A stretch of DNA of 64,000 nt from Gloeopeniophorella convolvens (Eukaryota; Basidiomycota; Agaricomycetes; Russulales). Positions 11,553 to 21,268 of the stretch are shown here, in pieces. Under the pieces are notes generated by a model. The model was given only the letters and a program-made list of their open reading frames with translations. It was not told the origin of the DNA and did no database searches. Every line of letters starts with the position of its first letter. Within the stretch, counting starts at the first letter, position 1. The DNA is taken from the NCBI GenBank assembly GCA_022496205.1, contig WTXD01000006.1:496001-560000 (forward strand). The letters are read 5' to 3'. The position numbers were made by a program, and so were the translations under genes.

Positions 11553-12747
11553 TCACGGAGTACAGAAAATCGTGCCGATGAAGACACCATGGTAGGGACC
11601 AAGGTGGTCAAATATGTTACCCTGGTTGATGGTGGGAACCGTCATATCACTGCACTGCACATCTGTGCCATCATCAGCGCCTAGACAAAACAAAAGACAT
11701 AAACACGAGCTTCAATGCACAGGCCACGGAACGGCGCTCACCGGGGCAGGCAACAGCCAGTCCATTCGAGTCAATATGGACCTCGCCACGCGGGTGCATG
11801 AAACCGAGGAGCCGGCCAGGGACAGTGGGAACCAAGTCACGCTTGTTGTTCATGCGCGTGAACTCCGCGATCTGCGAGTCAAAGAAGCTGGACCATGCCT
11901 CGTTGCCGACGCGCGGCGTGCCGAACGTGACGCCTCTGATCCTCGTGCCGGCGGGAAGGTTCAGCTTCATGAACAGCGTGTCCAGCTCTGCGAGCGCTCC
12001 GCCGAGCGAGTGACCAATCTGTGAAACAAGGTCGGAGCACCGTTCCGACGTGCATGAGGTGAGGAACTTACGAGGATGACATCCTTCGAACGATGCTGAG
12101 CCATCAGGCGTCGGACCTCATCCAAGATCTGCGGAGCGGTCTTCTTATGTTCCTGTGCGAAGCCGGAGTGTATTTGGACGCCACTTGGTACGTTGGGGAA
12201 AAGTGTCGGATCGGGGATTATGACATTGAGGTTAAAGTCTGTCAAGACAGACATCCTGTACAAAGTCAGTCCAGCACGTGAAATAGTGGATGATCCAAGT
12301 ATACCCACAGCTGCAATGGGTCGGTGCCCTGGTGGGCGACCACTACAGCAGACTGTGGAGGCCAAAATCCGACGAAGACTAGAATAGGCGGTTAGGTCCG
12401 GGAATTGAGAGGAGGATACGGATCGAGGGAGAGCGTACAATATTGGGTTCCGTCTCCATCTCCGCCTGTCAGCGTTGGCTGGAACCCTGGTAGGGCATCG
12501 CAAGCGTCTATACCGAGATGAGCTCCGGGAGCGACAAGAATGGAGAGACCGACTTACCACCACATTGCCAGCCTTGAATCTTGCCTGGAGTACAGTATGC
12601 GGCCCTCGCAAACTCAGTGTATGGTACGAATTGTGCGAACTGGTTGCTGGAAAGCGTATCTACGCCGTGGCTGGTATTGAAGTTCTGTTGAAGAGCGCCG
12701 ATGGCGCCTGATGCGAGGGAAAGCAAGGGGTGGAACGAAGACCACAT
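11553..12747 (-). CDS. secreted class 3 lipase, paralogue 1
   Basis: This is an alpha/beta-hydrolase of the fungal lipase class 3 family, expected to cleave acylglycerols outside the cell. The ATG at 12747 gives a signal peptide (MWSSFHPLLSLASGAIGAL). Then come QFVPYTEFARAAYC, GWQCG, the LTGGDGDGTQ block, VVVAHQGTDP, the nucleophile elbow GHSLGGALAELD (near 11975-12016) and KLNLPAGTRIRGVTFGTPRVG. NNKRDLVPTVPG supplies the catalytic Asp, and DHLGPYHGVFIGTIFC near the end supplies the His. Five or so introns of about 50-60 nt occur at the same places as in the two paralogues at 13808 and 17564. It is the first gene of a same-strand array of three. Confidence 0.87.
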
Positions 12748-13807
12748 GGTCGAGGTTTGCAGAGAAGAAGGATGGTGGATTGGATGAAGTACCGCAACTT
12801 AATATACGTTCAGGAAGCAGGGAATCACAGTGAAGACGCACCTCGTAAGCTGTGTGGGGCAGTCATTCTGATGCATTGCTATACAGAGAGCACCCCAACA
12901 GCGCAATGCTCCGCGAAAGTATTTGGCAGGTCTACGTGACCGGGTCGGGGACCGGTGCTCACACAGTCGGCGCCTCGCCCAGAACATCCGGAGCCAAGAT
13001 CGTGTTGTTGCCCGATTGCCGCCAAAAACGGCGGCGTTCTCGCAACCAACAGGACCGGGAGGGCACAGCACCTGATCGCTTTACGGAAACGTCTACCTCT
13101 GGCACTGTCGGTGGACAAAAAGCGCAAGTATTGCAAGCAGACCGTCCCAGATTAGCCCTATTGTGGGAGAAGATAAGCAGAGTCAGAGCAGGTTACAGAC
13201 CGTCTCGTAGATGGTCCACCAAAGGTGCCAGATTAGGCTTACAGGTAAGCTCCCATGCCCGACATTACTACAACCATGGGGACCATAGCCATACATCCAA
13301 TAAACCCGAACAAATACCGATCAGTGGAACGCGTCAGAGACCAGTGAAAGAAACACGAGGAACAGGAGAAGTCTAGAGCCAATGTGCAAGAAATGTTGTG
13401 TTCTGTGGCATGGGTCTTCATCTGTATTGAGATGCGGTGTGATGAGAGCATGAGTCAGGACTGCACTGTTTGGAAATTGGAATGTCGCCTCAGACCCCTT
13501 GGCGCTCCGCATGTTTCCGAGACTGAGATCGAAATAAGTGGCACTACCCGGGTCCCGTGACATCCGCGGCGCTGGCGGACGGGCGGGGCTTTGGAGAGCG
13601 GAAGATCACTTGGATGCGCTAACTTGGCGAGATAAATCGACACTGCATGTCGTGTGGATGGAATAAGTGAGAGGAACTGCATACATTTCATACATAGAGG
13701 CATTACATCTGATTATCGTACTAGGGCTACGCAGCAGGCTTGGATACAAACACGCCCGGCATGGGCGGGTTCAATAATAAGCTGGAAGATTTGAGAATGT
13801 AGAATAA
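12748..13807. other. intergenic between lipases 1 and 2
   Basis: This is the upstream region of lipase 1 and the downstream region of lipase 2. Short frames occur, but none has a recognisable domain. No obvious repeat was seen. Confidence 0.45.
12799..12806 (-). promoter_or_regulatory. possible TATA box of lipase 1
   Basis: On the minus strand the sequence reads TATATTAA, about 55 nt upstream of the lipase ATG at 12747. The position is close for a fungal TATA box, so this is tentative. Confidence 0.35.
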
Positions 13808-15011
13808 TTATTCTGTGCAAAAGAGAGTGCCGATGAAGATGCCCTGATAAGGCCCGAGGTGGTCAAGGATGTTCCCGTTGGAAAGCCGAGGAGTATTCAT
13901 GACGGTGCACTGAGGATCGGTGGCGTCGTCATCACCTGCAGAACGATGAGTGAGCGTCGGGAAACCGACGTATAGAGGCGACTCATACCTGAGCATGTAA
14001 CCGCGGTTCCATCCTGCTGGACATGGATCTCGCCGTGCGGGTGCAAAAAACCGAGAGCGCGGCCGGGGACAATGGGTACGAGGTCGTGCTTGTTGTTGAT
14101 ACGAACGAAATCCGGGATCTGCTCGTCAAAGAAAGCGGCCCACGCAGCATTTCCAACGCGCGGGGTTCCGAAAGTGACACCCTTGACGATTGTATCGGCG
14201 GGCAGGTTGAGTTTCATATACATGCACTCGATCTCCGAGAGCGCGCCGCCAAGGGAGTGCCCAGTCTACATCATCTACGAGTCAGATTCTCATCTACGAG
14301 CCAGTGGGGATTCGAGAATTCTCACTAGGATAACTTTTTTCGAGGCGTAGAGTTTCATCAAGCGCTTGACCTCAGCGAGAATCGGATGCGCTGTCTTCCG
14401 GTGCTCTGCCGAAAAGCCTGTATGAACCATGACACCAGCGGGAACACCAGGGAAGAGGTCCGAGTGAAGTTCCCCTTGATCGATGGCCAGATCTGTCAGA
14501 TCTGACTGCCTAGTAAACAGGTTAGCTTTCACACGCCGAATCTCCCTTGCCGACTCGTGACATACAACTCGATGGGATCAGTTCCTTGGTGGGCAACAAC
14601 CACGGCGGACTCGGCAGGCCAATACCCGACGAAGTCTGAAAGGTATTCGTCAGGTTGAGAATCATGAGGTACAACGCTACGCTTACAGAATTGCGTTCCA
14701 TCACCGTCCCCGCCTGTGAGGGTAGGCTGGAAGCCTGGAATGGCTTCGCATGCGTCTTTATGTTTACAGTCAGACTCAGCGTGCACTTGTACAGAATCGA
14801 AAGGGAACTCACGGCCGCACTTCCAACCAACGATCTTGTTGGGATTACAATATGCAGCCCGAGCAAATTGTATGTACGGGATATAATCCGCGAACTGTCC
14901 GGTGGTGAGCTTCGTGACTTGTGTAGGCGCACTGAGTGGTTGCTGAGATTGCTGCTGCTGAGTCAAGACTCCAATGGCGAGTGTGGCAAAACTGATCAAA
15001 GAAGTCAACAT
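13808..15011 (-). CDS. secreted class 3 lipase, paralogue 2
   Basis: The ATG at 15011 gives a signal peptide (MLTSLISFATLAIGVLTQQ) followed by a Gln-rich stretch. Family landmarks in order are YIPYIQFARAAYCNPNK, GWKCG, TLTGGDGDGTQFC, FVGYWPAESAVVVAHQGTDP, TGHSLGGALSEIE (elbow near 14245-14265, just after an intron) and KLNLPADTIVKGVTFGTPR. The Asp lies in NNKHDLVPIVPG and the His in ILDHLGPYQGIFIGTLFC. The stop TAA is at 13808-13810. Intron positions match paralogues 1 and 3, which shows the copies arose by DNA duplication rather than retroposition. It is probably a secreted lipolytic enzyme; substrate preference cannot be read from sequence. Confidence 0.87.
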
Positions 15012-17563
15012 ATCGCGATGTCTTCAGAGTCGATGTTAGAGGGCGAGAAGAGTATAAGAACAGAGGAGACGAAATGCTTGGTGAATGTGCATATCCCCCA
15101 ACAGCTGCTTTTATACGCCCACCCAAGCGTCGAGAGCAGGCCAGAGAGTCCACAGCATTGAGTCCAGTTTGAATGTTTCGAGCGTCCTGGCTCCTGTGCA
15201 GATCTCCGGCGGCCATAGTCGTGCGCCCGCGCCCCAGGGCTGATGAGATCCCAAGATCGTGGTACGCCCGGCGCCAGCCGGCGCCTTGGTACGAGTCACT
15301 CTACAAACGAGAAGCATACCGGCGTTTTGCTTCGTGTTTGTAGCAACAACCGGCGCCCACCACCATCTGAGTAGTCAACAGGGACCTTGTAGACACCACA
15401 AGAATCTAGAAAATAGGAACGAGAAACCGGTGCCGCTTTCTCCGGGAAGCGATCTTCCGGAACAAGAGCACTTCCAATGCTTCACAGCTGGTCGCCTTTC
15501 TTAACAGTCGCTCGATCGCCACCCGTCTCAAAATTCCACGTGAAAGTTAACCATTGGACTCGCCAAAATCAATGACTTGGCTCTGTGCGGCGCTGGTATT
15601 GAGCGCATCGCTCATCTCGCTTGGAGCAGCGGGCAGAGGGTCGAATGGGGGGAATAGGTAAGGCCAGTTACCGAATGCCCCAAAGCATAGACAGTGGGTT
15701 CCGTAAGTTCTCAGGTCAAAGGAAAGTTTGTGGCAGTACATGTCCGATTTGCGACAGGGAAAAATGTGTGCATCCTGCGCCCGCGCACGTCGCGTCCGGA
15801 AAGTTGTTTACGCGTTTGGCAAGAAGCTGGCAGTGGCACAGCCTCGTGCGGATGAGTGGTCCTGTGGCATGTGACGGGCAATTTCCGGGTCTCCGATTTA
15901 ACTCCCGCTCCTCTCTGCAGACGTCACGTCGACTGGCAAGTGTCAACGAACTTGAGCTACTAAGTACGAGATTGTGAAAGCTTACCCTTACAACAGCATT
16001 GCACCGTGCGGCCCCATACCACTACGCGGAACCCACTGCGACAATGTCCCGCTGAGGCGGTTCTGGTGCTAGGTTCAAATGTTCTTCTCGGGTTGTCGAC
16101 GTCGTGATCGAGATCCAAGATATCTTCTCATTCATGTGAATGTCTATGGTATGCGCTGAATTACATCCCACAGCACAGAGGCAGCTTAGTTGTCGTCCGT
16201 AATGGTCGTCTATGCGCGCGTCTCTGACTCCGGTTATCAGGGAAAAGGCGCCCCGGCACCGCTGAAGGACCTAGACGCTGAGAAGCGCCTCGGAACCAGC
16301 AAAGCCCATGCCGATCATCTGCCACTCTCCTCGTGCGTCCATGGAATTTGCTGCTGACTTCGGCAGTAGTGTCGATGAGATATATATCTTGTCCGAACGT
16401 TGTGGAGGTGAACGAATCAGCCTTCCGCTGCTACTTCCCAGGTTAGCTGCACATATATCCCTCCTTTCGCATCTTGATCAGCGCTGGTCTACAATCTCGT
16501 GAAAAAGGCATCAGTTTCTTTGTTTGACGCGGACGTCGCCATTTGTTTCAAATGGTTGGGCGCGCTGTCGGCAGCCCGGAACATTATCACGCTCTCCCGC
16601 TAGAAACACAGCATACGTAGCGACGGCCTACGTGAATGGGGCTTCATGAACTACTTAGCGTCCAAGGTGCTGACTTGTCCACGGGAGACCCTTGGTTAGT
16701 GTATGCAAAGGACACCATGTCGCCGTCAATCACCCAGGATCCAACAGCTTCTTTGAACCCTCCTTTACTATATTATATGTTACACGATACGCTGCGCCCC
16801 GGAATTGTTATAGCAGGGATTTTCGTACTAAGTACGTAGCTCCGCATTCCGAGGGAGCAAACCAGGCAACCTCGGCGACGGCATTCGTATATTACCGTGC
16901 GTTGGGGACCGCCCATATCACCGATCCAGGCATCGATTACTCCCCGTCTGGGCTGATGGTGATGCTTCCAGGCTCTGATACAATATATCTGCTCACCTCT
17001 CGGCATACCCAGTGGCCCGGTACGCTATTATCAGGCTCGGCTGGAGTATATGTCAAATCGGAGACTTGTCTCCATTTCGCGTCCACCCATAAAGTTTCGG
17101 TTTGCCTCATGGACAGTGCAGTAAATATTCCTTGAGTATGGGCGGGAACAAATTTCGGAGCAACCTGCAGGCAGTAATCTCTGTCAGGACTGCTCTCACC
17201 TTCACACAGTTAGCGACCAGGAGGCATTTGTGCTATGTACACCTAGCATTGGCTGCGCCTCGTCCTTGACGAGTCCCTGAATCCTTATAACTTCACAGAA
17301 CTCACGCATATCGAGAAAACTAGTAAGACAAAACACACTCAATTGTTTTCTCGGTTAGCCATGACCTAGTGGGGCGCGCACTTTCACTACAAGTTGTTGC
17401 CAGCATGAGACGACGGGTTGAACTCAAAGCTCTAGCTGACCTCGGACCATCTTCGTGGGTACGTTTCTTCACAATATTCGTATTACCACCATCAAACTAG
17501 TACCATCAGGGTATTGCACAAAGAATGATAGACCACAAGTAACAACACCAGGAGAAAACCCAC
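15012..17563. other. 2.5-kb intergenic region between lipases 2 and 3
   Basis: It contains the lipase 2 promoter at the left and the 3' flank of lipase 3 at the right. Many short frames exist on both strands but none shows a family motif or splice-consistent continuation. No inverted repeat or RNA gene was recognised by eye. Confidence 0.45.
15108..15115 (-). promoter_or_regulatory. TATA box of lipase 2
   Basis: A consensus TATAAAAG on the minus strand lies about 97 nt upstream of the lipase 2 ATG (15011), a typical distance for a regulated secreted-enzyme gene. Confidence 0.55.
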
Positions 17564-18760
17564 TCATATGCACGCAGCACTGCCTATAGAGATGCCCCCA
17601 GGGTAGGGTCCCAGATGGTCTGCGACCTTGCCTGATAGGATGGTAGGTACCGTAGAGTCCGAGCACTGAGAGTCTTTCGAGTCATCTTGGCCTAGCAAAG
17701 GCAGTCAGCGATCGCGCAAGCTACCAGTCGAAGCGCAAGGGGATTACCCGGGCACTGAACCGCAGTTCCGTCCTCATTGACATGCACTTCGCCTGAGGGG
17801 TGCACGAAACCAAGGAAGCGTCCCGGAACAATCGGTACAAGGTCGTGCTTGTTGTTGACGCGGGTGAAGTCCGGGACCTGGCTGTCGAAGAAATTTGCCC
17901 AAGCGGCGTTGCCGACGCGTGGAGTGCCATACGTGACGCCCTTGATGCTCGTCCCTGCCGGGAGGTTGAGCTTCATGAACATGCATTCGATTTCTGCAAG
18001 TGCGCCGCCGAGGGAGTGCCCGACCTGCTGACAGATAAGATACTCTTTCGCTCGATCAAATGGCGGTAGTGCGTACGAGGATGACTTTGGTCGCCGAGTG
18101 TTGAGCCATAAGTTTTTTCACCTCAGTGAGGATCTGGGTAGCCGTCTTCTTATGCTCATCTGAGAAGCCACCATGGACTTCGACGCCACTGGGAACACCG
18201 GGGAAGAGTGTATTGTCTAACTTGCCCTTGTCAACGTTCAGGTCGGTCAGGTCGGCTTTCCTAAAGTATATGGCATCAGGCTCTGATGAATCATAGGAGA
18301 CGCATGTACGCACAATTTGGTGGGATTCGTTCCCTGATGAGCGACAACAACAGCAGATTCGGTAGGCCAAAATCCAACAAAGACTGGGAGATCACACGAT
18401 CAGATCAAATCAGCCGCGCGCAGGGTAAGAGTAAAAGAGTCTCTCACAAAGCTGGGTGCCGCTTCCATCTCCTCCTGTCAATGTGGGCTGGAAGCCAGGC
18501 AGTGCGTCGCAAGCCTCTGTGAACGATGTGTGAGTTCACTCTACATGAATAGCAGGCAAACGTGGGGACGCACGTCCACATTGCCACCCCTGGATTTTGC
18601 TTGACGGGCAGTACGCCGCCCGTGCAAATTGGGTGAAGGGGGCGAAGGCAGAGATGTCAGTGCTCGAAAGCGTCGTCACACCAGTGCGAGACACGAAACG
18701 GGACGGAGCCGCCGCGGCGTAAGCTCCCAGAGTGAGGATGAAACCCAAAGAAAAGAACAT
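17564..18760 (-). CDS. secreted class 3 lipase, paralogue 3
   Basis: The ATG at 18760 starts a signal peptide (MFFSLGFILTLGAYAAAA). Then follow ISAFAPFTQFARAAYCPSSK, GWQCG, LPGFQPTLTGGDGSGTQLC, FWPTESAVVVAHQGTNP, LFPGVPSGVEVHGGFSDEHK, VGHSLGGALAEIE (elbow near 18008-18027) and KLNLPAGTSIKGVTYGTPR. The catalytic Asp is in NNKHDLVPIVPG. The end, VADHLGPYPGGISIGSAACI, keeps the His-containing DHLGPY but differs from the FIGT.FC ending of the other two copies. The same intron layout confirms common descent. A TTTAAAAG element near 18868 is a possible TATA box. Confidence 0.87.
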
Positions 18761-21268
18761 GATGACAATAAAGGACCGTGAGGGAAATAAGGATCGACCA
18801 GCGAAACCGAACGAAGTGGGAGGACGAGAACTGCTCGACTACTTTTCTACCATCAGAGACAGCGTTCTTTTAAAGGTTCCAGGAGGCAGGAGACCGCGGA
18901 CTCGCGTTTCTTGGCGGACAGACACTGGATACCAGGGCAAATCGAGCGATCAGGGAATCGTACGGTATCTCAGGGTAAATCCGTACGAACACATGGCAAC
19001 TCGCGCCTGGATTTGCAAGTGGGATTGCGATGCACATGATGGAAACAGAAATCCGATACCCGCCAAGGACCGACAGAGCACAGCAGAGCACCTGCCGAGG
19101 CGGAGGCGATAAGAGAGAGAGAGATCTTACAGCTGATTACAGATTTATAGGCCCCTTCGACACGCAATTAGTAGTAGGAATGGGCACGAATGGAGATCAA
19201 ATGAGCACCTGGATGATGCAGCCCAGAACCAATCACATTTTGTGTGCCTGTCGACTTGCCGAGCTTCCGTATCGGTGCGTAAGCGAGTGTAAGCGAGTAC
19301 ACACGGTAAGTACATACTTGCCATCGTCAGCGTCGTGTAGAGGCTCGGTTACCAGTCTAAGTAAATCCACCCACCTAACTAGCAATGCGACGTCAAAGGG
19401 GCCTGTAAATTTGTAATCGGCTGTAAGCCAACATCATGAACGGTCTGAGTAGCGTGAGGGACCGCAATCGAGGATCGGAGCCGCCGATCGGCAAATCGGC
19501 AGGGGCCAGATCTGGCCAAGTTTGACCTAGGTTTGATCGTCGGGGGTTTGTGAACAGCGTCCACGACGCACGACGCACGACGCACGTTTCCTTATTTGGA
19601 CACGACAGTCTCGGAGCGTCGTGTCATTACAGTAACATAATCCAGTCACATGACGAGACGCACTTGGGACGCGCCGGATGCCTTTGTCTGCGCTCGAGAT
19701 CACAGCGCGTGTCATATTTTCCCACTGCTACTCGATATGAGCCCCCAGCCCTCTCAGAAAATACTGCGGGAGATACCCACCTGGAACCACGACTGACTCA
19801 TCCTGTCCAGGGCCCCCACTAGGTGTTGTTGACTTTCTAGAGGCATGCCCCACACGAACGCGAAGACCAAGTCCTGGTGAGCAAAGTAGCTTTGCCCTGG
19901 CTACTGCTCCGTCAACGACACATTGGTGTGACCATGCTGCTACTACAGGGCCTGCAAACTTGATGTTCTTAGCCGATTTCGAAGTTGAGAAGTAGTTGCC
20001 CCAGTTCTAGATCTCATGCATGCGCTTGCCCGGGTGATTGTAACAGTGCACCCAGATCATGTGTATGGTGTCTGCAGCATTGCAGGAGTCTTGTCCAGAT
20101 GAAACACTATTTATTATGGGTCCGTGGGATGTCTTCAGGTCAATGTCGCTGTTGCAATTCCAAGTCGTGCCTCTGCCGACGCGCCCCGTTCTATCCCACG
20201 CTCATTCGCTGCTTCCCACCATTCTGTTTCGCGAACCTGGCCTTAAGACATGATATATGAGCAGTGGCTTGCACAAACAGGGACCACCAAGGGATCACGG
20301 TCATCCCAATGTGGGTGGCACATCACGGGCCTCATCTACAGTGTCATTGAGATGACTGCATTACACATACAATATTACCCGGACACATGAAGGAGGGCGA
20401 GGACAATGGCAACTGAGGATCTCCATAAGGAAGCAGTGACCTTGCACACAAACCCCCGACAATCGATGCAGACCTTATCCATCACGGAACGACTGTCTTC
20501 GGGGTCAGCAACGGAGATTAGCCCTTAAGGTCCATATTGCAGTCGGTCTGTAGCCTAGAGGCAGTGTCTACGACCATCAATCAAGCCTCGCAGTCTGGGC
20601 TTCCACGGGATCGACGACGACGGTGGTAGTGGTGGCGGTGGTGGTCGACCGCGATCTCCCCGCGTCACAGAGAGCTCACTTAGGGTGTCTATCTATGAGG
20701 AATTGTTGATGTCACTTGAGGCAGAGTCGCCGACTGGTGGCCAGTGCCACGTTCGGACGAAGTTCGAACGGATAGTGGGAAACCAGGGGAAACCTGGAGG
20801 AGATAGGTGTGACACATTCTCGGTTGCTGGAAATCCACCGGGCCACAGCACACATGTCCGGGTCACGCAGCATGAACTTCCAGCATCCATGCATCGACGT
20901 GGCCAGCATGAGACGCGGCCGCTCCTTCGTCACACATACAGACCAGCAATAGCCCTCGATCGTACGTGTTTGAGTATGTAGGCTCTCCCGCGGCTCAGTT
21001 CGAAAGGAGCGTACAGAGGCATCCTCCGCAAAAATCGTATCCAGGGACTAGTAAGATCGACGATTAATATTCAATGAGTTGCAATGTTCAATGCACCTTC
21101 TGCTGAGCTCAGCACCAGTTTACCAGTTACCCCGTGAGAGATGCATGGCTGTTTGCAGGCCCATACCGGACCCGAATTGGAACAATACCCCTTCCTCAAT
21201 AACGTCTCCATCACACCATTCACCTTCCTCCAGTATCGGTTCGACGTCCGGGTCGAGCGTCAAGGACC
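18761..21268. other. 2.5-kb intergenic region with one inverted-repeat element
   Basis: This lies between the divergent lipase 3 and sirtuin genes. Apart from the inverted-repeat element at 19126-19427 and a GGTGGT-type simple stretch near 20617-20648, no gene or RNA was recognised. Confidence 0.45.
19126..19427. mobile_element. MITE-like element with 36-bp terminal inverted repeats
   Basis: The left end begins CTTACAGCTGATTACA; the reverse complement of the right end begins CTTACAGCCGATTACA. The match continues for about 36 bp (through AGGCCCCTT and GAC) with about four differences, all transitions. The element is 302 bp and has no coding capacity. No convincing target-site duplication was found at the flanks, so the superfamily is unassigned. 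Confidence 0.65.

Noticed and set aside
17178..17190. TGTCAGGACT word as evidence of another transposon copy
   Set aside because: It is a single isolated 10-mer without the TIR or further repeats nearby; chance is sufficient.
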